This document shows, piece after piece, positions 41,938 through 50,730 of a stretch of DNA of 64,000 bases. A program made the position numbers and the translations under genes. Source of the DNA: Hydrogenophaga sp. Lineage in GTDB: Bacteria > Pseudomonadota > Gammaproteobacteria > Burkholderiales > Burkholderiaceae_C. The notes under the pieces were generated by a model, which was given only the letters and a program-made list of their open reading frames with translations, was not told the DNA's origin and searched no databases. Numbering within the stretch: the first letter of the stretch is position 1; every line of letters starts with the position of its first letter. The DNA lies in NCBI GenBank assembly GCA_016790705.1, contig JAEUOT010000011.1, forward strand, positions 37,362 through 101,361. The letters run 5' to 3'.

Positions 41938-43803
41938 ATGGCGACCAGGAAAACCCCGGAGACGCTCACGGCAGTGGAGCGAGCCGCTGCGCTGGTCCGT
42001 CAGGGCGCTCAGCTGCCGGCGCTGAGCGTGACGCCCAACAAGCCGCCGCCGACCGCTCGGGCCGATGCCAGGAACGCGGCCTACAACGCCTTGGTCAGTG
42101 CGAACTTGAACCAGGTGGCGAGGCCATCTCGCCCGGCGGTTCCCACGCCATCGCTCGATCCGAAGGCGGACCCGGACGATTCGTTCTCGATGCTGCCCAT
42201 CAACGAGCTGGAGGCCTACGGTCACAACCCCCGCACGGGCAAGAACCCACGGTACGACGACCTCAAGGCCAGCATCATTGCTGACGGCATCACCAATCCC
42301 ATCACTGTCACGCGGCCGCACCACGAGGCCAAGTTTCACCCGTATGGTGGGGGCAACACGCGCTTGGCCATCGCCAAGGAGTTGTACGAGGCGGGAGACA
42401 ACCGTTTCAGCCACCTCAAGGTGATCGTCAAGGCGTGGCCAGGTCACGCGAACGTGATTTCGGCACACCTTGCCGAAAACGAGAACCGTGGCGAAATCTC
42501 GTTCTGGGAGCGCGCCCAGGGCGTGGCCGACTTCAAGGCCCAGTTCGAGGCCGAGCACGGCTCGGTGCTCAGCACAGGGGAACTGGCGCGTGAACTCAAG
42601 TCCCACGGCATCAACTTCGGTGTCAAGGTCATCCAGAACTTTGCCTTCGCGGTCGAGCACCTCAAGCCGCTGGGCCAGTGGCTCATGGCCAAGGAGGTCA
42701 ACGAGATCATCCGACCGGGCCTGGCCGGTGCGATGACCGTGGCGACGTACTTTGGTGTGCGCAACACTGCTGACCTGTTCGAGCCCGTGTTGCTCAAGCA
42801 CCGGGACCAGCTGCTCGCAGGCATGGCAGCGGGCAGCGGACCCAAGGACACCGCCGACGCTGAAACCAAGCCGGTCGAACTCGACGCGGCCGAACTGGTG
42901 ACCGATCTGCATCAGGCCCTGGCCACAGCGGTGGGTGTCTCGCCCGAGGTGGTGCCCTTGATGATCAGCGCGGTGGAATCCAACAGCCGGATCACAGCAG
43001 ACGAGCTGCGGGCCATCCAGATCCGCAAGCCCACCGCTGCTGTGACCGACGAAGGCGCCTCAGCGCACGCTCCAGCACCTGCGCCTCAGCAGCGCGCCTT
43101 GGCCGGTATGCTCGCTGGCGTGCCGCGCGCGCCAGCGCCTGCTTCTGCACCGACGGCATCACCCGCAGCTGCTGGCCAGGGATTCACTGCCGCACCGATC
43201 CAGTCTCCTGCACCGGCTGGCGCTCCCGCACCCGTCCAGCAGCCGCCAGTGCAGCCGATCACGGCGGGAACCAAACGCAACCCGCGTCTTCCCGACCAGG
43301 TCAGAGAGGGCGATCCCACCGCCCACGTGCTCAGCCTGGTGCTGGACATCAGCGATCTGGTGGTGCTGCACGACTGCATCCTTCACATCCCAGAAATGCC
43401 GTTTGGCTACCTCATGGACCTTCCGGCGTCGTTGGAGAACGTGGGGGACAAGACCTTGCCTTATCCGCAGCTGCGCGCGGCCGCGTGGAAATTCTTGGCC
43501 TCGCTCAGCGGGCAGGTGGACCCGCAGTGGTTCTCCTTCGCCGAACCCGAGCAGTCGCGCTGGGCCAGCGCGGCCGTGCAAGGCCCCGACGTATTCCGTC
43601 AGACCTATTCCGGATCGCTGCGCGCCTTCACCTCAGAAACCGGTGACCCCGCGATGCTGCTCGCGGAGGTCTACCTCATGTTCAACCAGCCCGAGCTGGG
43701 CTACCTCACCGTGCAGTTGCTTCGCGCCATGGAGCAACTGCGTCTGGATCACCCCGAACGCTTCGTTCGGACTGTCACACCCGATCCAGACCTGCCCGAC
43801 TGA
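41938..43803 (+). CDS. parB: ParB-family partition protein, long ICE type
   Basis: This 621-residue protein has a ParB N-terminal domain around 75-230, with the nucleotide-binding-type box PYGGGNTRLAI and the following HLAENENRGEISFWERAQG. A helix-turn-helix-like part follows (TGELARELKSHGINFGVKVIQNF). A Pro/Ala linker (about 380-440) leads to a C-terminal domain (about 450-605) of its own type. The length agrees with ICE-type ParB of PFGI-1-like elements and is about twice chromosomal ParB. Confidence 0.88.
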   Translation: MATRKTPETLTAVERAAALVRQGAQLPALSVTPNKPPPTARADARNAAYNALVSANLNQVARPSRPAVPTPSLDPKADPDDSFSMLPINELEAYGHNPRTGKNPRYDDLKASIIADGITNPITVTRPHHEAKFHPYGGGNTRLAIAKELYEAGDNRFSHLKVIVKAWPGHANVISAHLAENENRGEISFWERAQGVADFKAQFEAEHGSVLSTGELARELKSHGINFGVKVIQNFAFAVEHLKPLGQWLMAKEVNEIIRPGLAGAMTVATYFGVRNTADLFEPVLLKHRDQLLAGMAAGSGPKDTADAETKPVELDAAELVTDLHQALATAVGVSPEVVPLMISAVESNSRITADELRAIQIRKPTAAVTDEGASAHAPAPAPQQRALAGMLAGVPRAPAPASAPTASPAAAGQGFTAAPIQSPAPAGAPAPVQQPPVQPITAGTKRNPRLPDQVREGDPTAHVLSLVLDISDLVVLHDCILHIPEMPFGYLMDLPASLENVGDKTLPYPQLRAAAWKFLASLSGQVDPQWFSFAEPEQSRWASAAVQGPDVFRQTYSGSLRAFTSETGDPAMLLAEVYLMFNQPELGYLTVQLLRAMEQLRLDHPERFVRTVTPDPDLPD

Positions 43804-43838
43804 GCCGCTTTCTTCAACCAACCCAGGGGATAACCAAC

Positions 43839-44471
43839 ATGATGATCAACATCAGCGATCCGACACTGACCAAGATGCTTCTGGAGCATGTGGTCGAACA
43901 GGCCGAGGCCGGAGGCCTGGACCAATTGCTGGCCAGCGGCTTCCGGCCCGAACTGGTCGACGATCTCAGGCAGCGGCCGCTGCGCGACTTCTTCTACGCC
44001 GCGCGCAACGGGGGGCTGGCCATGTCGGTGCAAATCGACATCAAGAACCTCGAAGCCTGCCTGTGGCGCCGCGACATTGCCAAGCACACCGAGACGCTCA
44101 AGGAATACTTCATTCGCCATGGCGCGTCCATCGAGCTGCTGCGCAGTCTGTTCACGCTCTCCAAGCAAGAGCTGCAGCGCCTGCGCACCGAGCTGGATCT
44201 GAGCAAGGCCGGCCCCAACGGTCGGCCTCGCATGCCCCCAGCGTCCATCCGCGACAAGATTCACCAGAAATGGCACGACATCGGGCAATCGGCCCCGAAC
44301 AGCCATGAGCGCGACCGCCTCTCGGCGCTGCACAAGGAGTTCAGTGCGTTCTCCATCGCCGCACTGCACCGCGTCATCACGGAATTCGACGACTCGAAAT
44401 CCACCACACCGGCTCCAGTGCAGGAGCTTGGACCTCAGGTGGCGCCTGTCGAGTCCCAATACCTCTCATAA
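43839..44471 (+). CDS. DUF2857 (STY4526-type) protein
   Basis: This 210-residue helical protein resembles the STY4526/DUF2857 family found between parB and the STY4528 gene in SPI-7/PFGI-1 elements: LRDFFYAARNGGLAMSVQIDIKNLE and FFTLS-type segments. It has a likely DNA-binding helical region (SIELLRSLFTLSKQELQRLRTEL). Function is not established. AACCAACATG gives a weak ribosome site. Confidence 0.75.
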   Translation: MMINISDPTLTKMLLEHVVEQAEAGGLDQLLASGFRPELVDDLRQRPLRDFFYAARNGGLAMSVQIDIKNLEACLWRRDIAKHTETLKEYFIRHGASIELLRSLFTLSKQELQRLRTELDLSKAGPNGRPRMPPASIRDKIHQKWHDIGQSAPNSHERDRLSALHKEFSAFSIAALHRVITEFDDSKSTTPAPVQELGPQVAPVESQYLS

Positions 44472-44503
44472 CCCCACGCTCACTCAACCACCAGGAGCTG
44501 ACC

Positions 44504-45205
44504 ATGCCGCAAACCCTGAACATCCCCGTGCCCGAGTCTGCGTACCGCCAACCTCGGCTGGTGCTCAAGAACCGCCGCGCCCGGCGTCGCAGCATGGTCA
44601 AGCCTGAGCTGACCCTGGTGGTCACCCAGGCGCCTGCTCAGGAGCTTCCCCCGTTGCCCATGGCGCCCATCGCTGTACCGATGACCGCACCGGGCACGGC
44701 AGACAAGGCATCGGCATCCCTGGCGACCACCGGCTTGAGCAATCACCACCTGAGCCAGGCTGTGTTGCTCGACTGGCTGGGCAGCCAGCCAGTGGCATTC
44801 CATCGGGTCTATGTGGACGTGTGCGGCAGCGTTACCGCCGCCGTGTGGCTCTCCCTGGTCCTGTCGCTGCTGGACAGTCAGGGCAAGAAGCTGGTGGATT
44901 CACAAGGCATCTTCCGTTTTGCGCTCTCAGCGAGCCAGTGCGAAGCGCAAACCGGTCTGACCTATCGGGAACAGCGCAAAGCCCAGCGGCAGCTGATCGA
45001 GTGCCAATTGCTCGCTGACGAGGGCAAGCAATCTGGTCAGCCCGTTTCCATGTTCGCCCTGGACATGAATGCACTGACCCAGCGACTCCTGTCACACAGC
45101 GCGGGTCTGGCCGAGTTGATCCAGCAAACCTCGTTGGCGACCGAAGTGGACGTGGCCAGTCTGGAGCGCCGTGCGCAGGCCCGCGCGTCGCGCCGCAGAG
45201 CCTGA
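44504..45205 (+). CDS. ICE protein, hypothetical, helix-turn-helix-like middle
   Basis: This 233-residue protein has AGGAGC upstream. The N-terminal 85 residues are basic/Pro-Ala-rich (LVLKNRRARRRS). The middle (about 95-200) is folded, with CEAQTGLTYREQRKAQRQLIECQLL looking like a winged-helix recognition part. In related elements a gene of this size stands before the replication gene. It may be a replication or conjugation regulator; no firm family is assigned. Confidence 0.5.
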   Translation: MPQTLNIPVPESAYRQPRLVLKNRRARRRSMVKPELTLVVTQAPAQELPPLPMAPIAVPMTAPGTADKASASLATTGLSNHHLSQAVLLDWLGSQPVAFHRVYVDVCGSVTAAVWLSLVLSLLDSQGKKLVDSQGIFRFALSASQCEAQTGLTYREQRKAQRQLIECQLLADEGKQSGQPVSMFALDMNALTQRLLSHSAGLAELIQQTSLATEVDVASLERRAQARASRRRA

Positions 45206-45243
45206 GCCGCACCACCGTCCATCTGAAGAACCGGGCAGACGTC

Positions 45244-47217
45244 TTGTTCCAATCCACTGCTTCACTGCGGCAGCCAACGCTTCAAGAGCTGGCGCAATCG
45301 GACACCCCGACAGAAGGAGCGCCATTCGGCGCTCCAGTCGACATGGGAGACCTGCGTGCCCACGACGTGGCGCTGGGCCATCTCAATGCGCGAGGATTCA
45401 TCCAGTTTCACCCTCTGCTGGCGCAGCGGCTGGACAGCTTCAAGGCAGCCATCTTCCTGGGACACGCCTTGTACTGGTCACGCTACCTGGCGCAGGCGCA
45501 ACCCCATCGGCGTGGCTGGTTCTTCATGAGCGCCGCCCAGTGGCGCGAGGCCACCGGCCTGAGCACGCACGAACAAACCTCGGTGCGAGGCGAGTTGAGC
45601 CGGCGCGGGCTCCTAGAAGAAGCCCTGGCCGGGCGTCCCGCCATCCTTCACTACCGGGTCAACCTGCAGGCCACCGCCAGTTTCCTGGGTCTGGAACAAC
45701 TCACCTGGGCGTCCATGGGCGAGCTGTTCCGCTCCTGCATTCGCTTCTACAAGCCGCTGTCGGACATCTGTGGTGGTGTTTCGGCTGGGCTGTACCTGTC
45801 CTACCTCCTGCAGCGACAGTCCTTCGCCCTGCGAAACCCGCTGGCCGACACCGCTGCCGTGGAACTGTTCCCCGGTGAGTTCAGCTACCGGCCCGAACAG
45901 GCACGCATCGCCCTGTGTCTTGGGATCAAGGCACAGCGCAACGCGCGCGAGAAGCTCAAGGCCGCTGGGTTCATCCGCGAGGGCCGCGCCACCAACGAGG
46001 TCGTGGCCACCCGCGTGAACCTGGCGGCGATTGCCTCGTGCCTTCAGGTGCAGGACAAGCCGGTGCGCAAGCGCTCAACGCGCAAGCAGGCTGCGCCTGC
46101 AACCCTGGCAGCGGTGCCTACTGTTCCCGCACCCAAGCAGGGCAAGCCCGCCAAGGGACCGGTGACCGGCCTGAGCCGCTCAACTCTGCCCCAGCAGCAA
46201 CTGACCCTGTTCTCTCCAGTGGGTCTGGCACGGCCGTTGCCGCTTGGCCCTCGATCTACCACGGTCGAGTCTGCGCCAGCCACCGAAGGTACAACCCCTG
46301 CGCCAACTGCACAGGCCGAACAGCTGATCCGGTCGCTGTTCGCACCAAGCCTGGTTGCGCGCGACGGCTTCCATCCTGAATCTGCGGCAGGGCCTTCGGC
46401 GAGCGACTCGGCGCAAAAGTTATCCACAGCACACATGTCGGCTTCTGCTGAATTTGCCCTTTTTGAGAACCCAATTTGCCCTTTTTTGGATGTGAATTTG
46501 CCCTTTTTTAAAAACTATAAAGAACAAGGTATTTCAAGGTATTTACAAACGACTACTACAGCGCCTGTGGATAACTCGGCAGGCGGCAAACCCGGTCGTC
46601 GTCGGGTTGAAAATTCTGAAATCCATAAATCCGAAACAGCCGTTGATCAGAAAATCGACGGAAACTGGTCGAATCGCGGCCACACAGGCGATTTGGTGCA
46701 TAACCAAGGGGTGGGTAGCACCGATGCCGAAAAATCGCCTGTAGGCCCGGAAAATCAATCTGAACAGTCCGCCGACGAAATCCGTACACAGGCCGAATCG
46801 CTGATCCTGCCCGAGCGGTTGGACCACAGTCACCACGCCGGGGTGCTGGCTACCGTCGGCCAGGCACCGCAGGACCTGCAGCAGGCCTTCCTGGACGAGC
46901 TGGCCGGCCACCTGGCCATCCCCAACAAAGTCATCCACAACCCCACCGGCTGGCTGCACGGTCTCATCCGCAAACACCAGAGCGGCTTCGTGGCGCTGGC
47001 GCTGGCGCCCCAGATTGCTGAACTGCGGCTGCGGCGCCAGCGTCATGAAGAACGGCTGGCCAATGCAGGCACAGCACAGCCCGACCTGGACGCCGCTCGC
47101 GAGGGTGAGTCTGAATCAGCCGACGTCGACCACGACTCAGAGGTTCGACGTGAACACCGCCAGCGACTTCAAGAGCTGCGGGCGGCGTTCGTGGCCAAAC
47201 GCGGGGACGCATCGTGA
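45244..47217 (+). CDS. STY4528-family ICE replication protein, contains origin-like DNA
   Basis: This 657-residue protein starts at TTG 45244 or a downstream start. The first 260 residues (ARGFIQFHPLLAQRLDSFKAAIFLGHALYWSRY, WREATGLSTHEQTSVRGELSRRGLL) contain two winged-helix-like units, as in replication initiators. From about 265 to 400 is a low-complexity Pro/Ala/Lys linker. Residues about 400-450 are encoded by the iteron/DnaA-box segment (see separate entry). The C-terminal part (about 520-600, LPERLDHSHHAGVLATVGQAPQDLQQAFLDEL) is again folded. It most likely initiates replication of the excised element. Confidence 0.75.
   Translation: MFQSTASLRQPTLQELAQSDTPTEGAPFGAPVDMGDLRAHDVALGHLNARGFIQFHPLLAQRLDSFKAAIFLGHALYWSRYLAQAQPHRRGWFFMSAAQWREATGLSTHEQTSVRGELSRRGLLEEALAGRPAILHYRVNLQATASFLGLEQLTWASMGELFRSCIRFYKPLSDICGGVSAGLYLSYLLQRQSFALRNPLADTAAVELFPGEFSYRPEQARIALCLGIKAQRNAREKLKAAGFIREGRATNEVVATRVNLAAIASCLQVQDKPVRKRSTRKQAAPATLAAVPTVPAPKQGKPAKGPVTGLSRSTLPQQQLTLFSPVGLARPLPLGPRSTTVESAPATEGTTPAPTAQAEQLIRSLFAPSLVARDGFHPESAAGPSASDSAQKLSTAHMSASAEFALFENPICPFLDVNLPFFKNYKEQGISRYLQTTTTAPVDNSAGGKPGRRRVENSEIHKSETAVDQKIDGNWSNRGHTGDLVHNQGVGSTDAEKSPVGPENQSEQSADEIRTQAESLILPERLDHSHHAGVLATVGQAPQDLQQAFLDELAGHLAIPNKVIHNPTGWLHGLIRKHQSGFVALALAPQIAELRLRRQRHEERLANAGTAQPDLDAAREGESESADVDHDSEVRREHRQRLQELRAAFVAKRGDAS
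46420..46574 (+). other. Candidate replication origin (oriV) inside the replication gene
   Basis: Perfect DnaA boxes TTATCCACA (46420-46428) and, inverted, TGTGGATAA (46566-46574) enclose three repeats AATTTGCCCTTTTT starting at 46451, 46473 and 46495, so exactly 22 bp apart. An AT-rich tract (46502-46560) and a perfect 10-bp tandem CAAGGTATTT (46525-46534 and 46535-46544) follow. Spacing of 22 bp is not a multiple of three, so each copy is read in a different frame. This argues that the DNA, not the protein, is conserved. The layout is that of iteron origins such as lambda ori inside gene O. Confidence 0.75.
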
Positions 47218-47305
47218 AGCCGAGCGTCGTTCTTTCAATCTCGGGGGTAGCGCCGTTCGGTGCTAGCTGCTCATCAAGAAACACGGTGCTCGATATCCGG
47301 TTCCA

Positions 47306-47350
47306 CCAAACGGGGGAACTTGGTAACGGGTACCAGGTTTCCCCAAACGG
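47306..47350. promoter_or_regulatory. Inverted and direct repeats upstream of 47375 gene
   Basis: GGGGAACTTGGTA (47313-47325) and TACCAGGTTTCCCC (47331-47344) form a near-perfect inverted repeat with a 5-bp centre. Direct copies of CCAAACGG stand at 47306-47313 and 47343-47350. The dyad sits 30 bp before the ATG and could be an operator or mRNA hairpin. Confidence 0.5.
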
Positions 47351-47374
47351 TAGAACAAGGTAAGGCAAACCAAC

Positions 47375-47770
47375 ATGACCGACAACACAGAGCTTTTTGT
47401 CAATCTGATGTACCGCCTGAAGAGCCTCAGAAACACCTCGGTGCTGATGTTTCTCTTGGAGGTTCAGGCAGATGAAAAAGAGTACGCATGCAGTGCGCTG
47501 GTTCTGTCGCACCGGTACCTGGGCAATCAAATTTCCCAGCGACAGGTTGAAAAAGCGATTCGGGACTTGGTCGAGTTCGACCTGATTGCTGTTCGTGTCC
47601 ACGCCAACACGAAGACCTATTTCAAGGTCAACGCCGAACAGGTCCGAGCGCTGCTGTCGCAACCGCTGCCCGAGCATCTGCCGGGCATGGATGACCTGCA
47701 GTACCCGTTTCTTCAAAGCTGGAAGGCCGACAGGTCCCCACCTGACGCGCCCCCAAGTCCTGACGCCTGA
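47375..47770 (+). CDS. Winged-helix-like ICE protein
   Basis: This 131-residue protein is led by AAGGTAAGG. The middle (SALVLSHRYLGNQISQRQVEKAIRDLVEFDLIAVRVHANTKTYFKVN) fits a winged helix: recognition helix followed by a beta wing. The C-terminus is Pro-rich and ends in PPSPDA. It stands between the replication gene and the PFL_4669-type gene and may bind the dyad just upstream. No known family name can be given. Confidence 0.55.
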   Translation: MTDNTELFVNLMYRLKSLRNTSVLMFLLEVQADEKEYACSALVLSHRYLGNQISQRQVEKAIRDLVEFDLIAVRVHANTKTYFKVNAEQVRALLSQPLPEHLPGMDDLQYPFLQSWKADRSPPDAPPSPDA

Positions 47771-47811
47771 TCGAAGCACTCTCTGAAAGCCATCAACAGG
47801 AGCAACCCACC

Positions 47812-48984
47812 ATGGCCACGACCACCACATCCCCCAGCACTGGCAAGAAGGCCGGCAAAGGTGCAGCTGCTGCCACCGCCCCGCTGGCCAGCAGCACCGT
47901 TTTCATTCCTGCTGCCAAGAGCATGATGTTCGAGACCGAACCGAACTCTCCGTTTTCCGATGGCTACAGCATCGCAAGGGAGCGCGAAGTGTTGGCCGAC
48001 TTCCTCGCTGACCCCAGCCGCCAGCATGATGAAAACGACCCTCTGTACGACCGCCATATCGAGCTGATCGACCGGGAAGACCAGCTGGACCGGATGAAGG
48101 CGCAGTACCAGTCCTCCAAAGGTGCCGACCCGCTGGTCGAGCACAAGGAGGCGGTGGCCATGAACTTCCTGGGTTCGCTGGTCGATGACGGTGTGGACCA
48201 GATGGCGCTGCACACCAAGGAAGCGTTCAGGATGTTCATGGGGCGCTCGCGTGACCCGGAGAAGAAACTCGAACCGATCATTGGTGGCAAGCGCGTTGCT
48301 GCGGCATTGCGCGCCTTGTGGGTGCTGACCGGCAACGACAACCCCTACGCGGACTGGGGACTACTGCGGCACGAACAGACCATCAAGGAGGTGGGCAAGC
48401 TGCTGGCGAAGCACATTGCCGACGCACAGGCGGCGCTGGACCAGCAGAAGGCGCGCGGGCTGACGTTCTCCGTGCTTCAGTCCTCCAGTCCTCAGGTCCT
48501 GAACCTGGGCTTCAAATCTCCCTACGGCTATGCGGTGGCCCAGTTGGTCACCGACTTCGATTTCTTCGTCCGGTTGCAGAAAACCCTGGAGCGCAAGAAC
48601 CTGCGTTCTGATGCGCAGGTGCGGCAAATCATCACCGAGACCACGCGGGTCATTCGTCGCGTGTTCAATGAGACCGCCCGATTCGACCGCTGGCTCATGC
48701 GCGAGGAAATGAAGGGCCTGTGTCGGGCCGACTTCGTGCCCGACGGTGATCCGGAAGGCGCCAAGCGGGTTCAGTTCGCCGCCGAGGTGTTCGGACCGTG
48801 CCCTGCCGAGGTCTATTCAGGGAAGCTGCAGCCGCGCCATTCGCGCCGCCGCATCCAGATCTCGCAAGCCGAACGCAAGCTGCTGCAGGTGGTCAGCGAC
48901 GAGATGCTGCGTCGCGAGCGCGAGGCCGACGCGGGTGCGCTGGATGAAGCAGCCGCGCAAGAGATTGCCGCAAAGCTGGTCTGA
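47812..48984 (+). CDS. PFL_4669-type integrating conjugative element protein
   Basis: This 390-residue protein has a low-complexity start (1-35). A region with AAALRALWVLTGNDNPYADWGLLRHEQTIKEVGKLLA follows, which matches the PFL_4669 (TIGR03761-like) family, a marker of this ICE class. The later part (FDFFVRLQKTLERKNLRSDAQVRQIITETTRVIRRVF) is helical. The function of the family is unknown; neighbours are replication/maintenance genes. Confidence 0.8.
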   Translation: MATTTTSPSTGKKAGKGAAAATAPLASSTVFIPAAKSMMFETEPNSPFSDGYSIAREREVLADFLADPSRQHDENDPLYDRHIELIDREDQLDRMKAQYQSSKGADPLVEHKEAVAMNFLGSLVDDGVDQMALHTKEAFRMFMGRSRDPEKKLEPIIGGKRVAAALRALWVLTGNDNPYADWGLLRHEQTIKEVGKLLAKHIADAQAALDQQKARGLTFSVLQSSSPQVLNLGFKSPYGYAVAQLVTDFDFFVRLQKTLERKNLRSDAQVRQIITETTRVIRRVFNETARFDRWLMREEMKGLCRADFVPDGDPEGAKRVQFAAEVFGPCPAEVYSGKLQPRHSRRRIQISQAERKLLQVVSDEMLRREREADAGALDEAAAQEIAAKLV

Positions 48985-48988
48985 AGCA

Positions 48989-49570
48989 ATGTTCATGAAC
49001 CTGCCGCAATCGAACCCCTTGTCCGAAAGGGTTGGTGATGAAAGGGCTGTGGTGGAAAGGGCTCCAGTGACAAATCAGAACCGGCTCAAGCCCGTTGTCA
49101 ATCCAGCCCAGTGGGCAAGGCAGGCTGTGGTGGATCAGGCCTGTCAAAAACAGGCTGACACAAAGGCCTTTACGGGTAGGGGCAAATTGTTGGAGCTGCG
49201 CCAACTGTTGACAGAGCTGGATCGGACCGTGGAAGCCATGAAGCAACTGGCCGAGGCGACCAAGGGGGTGCAGGATGGGCAGATGCACCTGGTGCTGCAT
49301 GTCAAGAACTCGACCGGCCTGACGTTCCTGCGCTGGCGCGAGAGGAGTGGTGCATGCCGGCATGTGCCCTGGCCGGAGGCTCAGCAGCGCTTTGCCGAGT
49401 TTGCCCCTAGAACGCGGGACTGGTATGGGCTGGCTTCCAGCCAGGCGGTGCACCTCAACGAACGCCACAAGGAGCTGCGCCGCGCGATTGCCACGGCCCG
49501 CAAAGTGGTGCTCAAGGGTGCCCCAAAGGTTTTCGCTCGCCCGGTGACCTTGGGGGGAGCGCTGTCGTGA
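48989..49570 (+). CDS. DUF3158-type ICE protein
   Basis: This 193-residue protein follows its neighbour by 4 bp. Residues 60-190 (LLELRQLLTELDRTVEAMKQLAEA, QMHLVLHVKNSTGLTFLRWRERSG and LNERHKELRRAIATARKVVL) agree with the DUF3158 family, which stands between the PFL_4669-type and SSB genes in PFGI-1-like elements. Here the SSB gene is 4 kb further on, because other DNA lies between. Role unknown. Confidence 0.7.
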   Translation: MFMNLPQSNPLSERVGDERAVVERAPVTNQNRLKPVVNPAQWARQAVVDQACQKQADTKAFTGRGKLLELRQLLTELDRTVEAMKQLAEATKGVQDGQMHLVLHVKNSTGLTFLRWRERSGACRHVPWPEAQQRFAEFAPRTRDWYGLASSQAVHLNERHKELRRAIATARKVVLKGAPKVFARPVTLGGALS

Positions 49571-50128
49571 AGTCCAGGGACGAGATGCCGGTGAGGCAAG
49601 CCGAAGACTTCACGCTGGGCCTGAGCCGTGAGGACTTTGCCGAGCTGATCACTGGTGGCTTTGATGCTTGGTGCGTGGTGCTCGCCAATAGCGCGGCCCA
49701 ACAACCAGTGCGAATGGGGGGCGCGCGACCGCATCGTTGGGATGCCCTATCGAGTGTTGATGGAGCTGTGGACGCGCGCCGAATCAATGATAGCCGTCTT
49801 GCGTGGAGCGAGCGTGAATAGTGCGTTTGATCCAGATGAGGGCGATTTCGGGTCGCCAGGTCGATTGGCTGTGTGGCAATCAAGATCGCTGCGCTTCCGG
49901 TTGGCGCATCGCTGGAATGTCCTTCGGGCATTCGCTTCTGGCACTGTTTCGTTCCGGTCGATGTGTCTTGGGCTGCGATCAGCACACTGCGTTGTCGCAC
50001 TGGCCCCCAAAACTTCGGGCGCAGGCATGGTCTATGTTTGCCCCGCGTGGATTTCTCACCTTGATGAACTGGCTGTCGGTCCTTTGACGCAGCAGTTTGA
50101 TTTCAAACCATCGAAAGGCGAATCATGA
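49567..50128 (+). pseudogene. Broken or frameshifted hypothetical gene
   Basis: A frame opening at GTG 49567 (MKSRDEMPVRQAEDFTLGLSR and GGFDAWCVVLANSAAQQP) turns into shadow-like sequence after about 49710. A second frame becomes protein-like there (CEWGARDRIVGMPYRVLMELW, ESMIAVLRG) and ends at 50128 with VYVCPAWISHLDELAVGPL. The simplest reading is one gene with a frameshift near 49700. It ends with an ATGA overlap to the TraD-like fragment. No family is recognised. Confidence 0.35.
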
Positions 50129-50325
50129 GTGACACAGAGCGAATCCCCGGCTCGAATCGCGATGCCGGGCATCGAATCATTATTGGGACAACGCGCAGGG
50201 GTATGACCCGCCCGTTTCAAGAATCAGCATCCAAGCAAGGGCATACCATGGTGCTTGGGGACACCCGCACAGGGAAAACCAAACTTGCAACGGATTTGAT
50301 CGAGTCCTTTATCAAGAGCCAATGA
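50125..50325 (+). pseudogene. TraD/TraG-like coupling ATPase fragment
   Basis: This 66-codon frame carries TTRRGMTRPF and GHTMVLGDTRTGKTKLATDLI. The second is the Walker A region of ICE-type TraD coupling proteins (usual form GHTLVLGTTRVGKTRLAE). About 40 residues lie before it instead of the usual 150 or more, and a stop follows right after the P-loop helix. It is thus a remnant of a coupling protein or a very small derived P-loop peptide. GGCGAATC precedes the ATG. Confidence 0.5.
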
Positions 50326-50379
50326 TGGCAAAGAAACTGTCAGTTTCAATTTTCGCCTCCATCTGAATAAGGATCGACT

Positions 50380-50670
50380 ATGCTGATGCTCACAACGTCT
50401 TTGCCTGCTCACTTGAAGCTGGTCAAATCATTTCCCATGATCTGGTCGGTATCTCAAGTTGAAATTTCAAGCAAGGGTCTGCTCAAGAAAGTGCTGCAAG
50501 GCGCAGGCAATGAATACCAAGAAGCTTTTGATGCTCTGAACAGTCAGGTGCCGGCTGAGGCGAATGCAGTGGTCGGTATTCAGGTATCCACCACGTCGCA
50601 GGAGTTCTCCAATGGAACATTTCTCTATGTGACGCTGATTGGAACGCCTGTCCTGTATGAAGAAAACTAA
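50380..50670 (+). CDS. Small protein with YbjQ-like end
   Basis: This 96-residue protein ends in EANAVVGIQVSTTSQEFSNGTFLYVTLIGTPVLYE. This recalls the YbjQ/UPF0145 type of fold, where an Ala-Asn-Ala-Val-Val-Gly strand is typical. The function of that family is unknown. The gene has lower GC than its surroundings and ATAAGGA upstream. It appears to be a foreign insertion next to the TraD fragment. Confidence 0.5.
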   Translation: MLMLTTSLPAHLKLVKSFPMIWSVSQVEISSKGLLKKVLQGAGNEYQEAFDALNSQVPAEANAVVGIQVSTTSQEFSNGTFLYVTLIGTPVLYEEN

Positions 50671-50730
50671 CCCGATCGTATTTGTCACCGGAAATTCAAT
50701 ACAACCCGACAATCAGATCAAAGGAGCATC

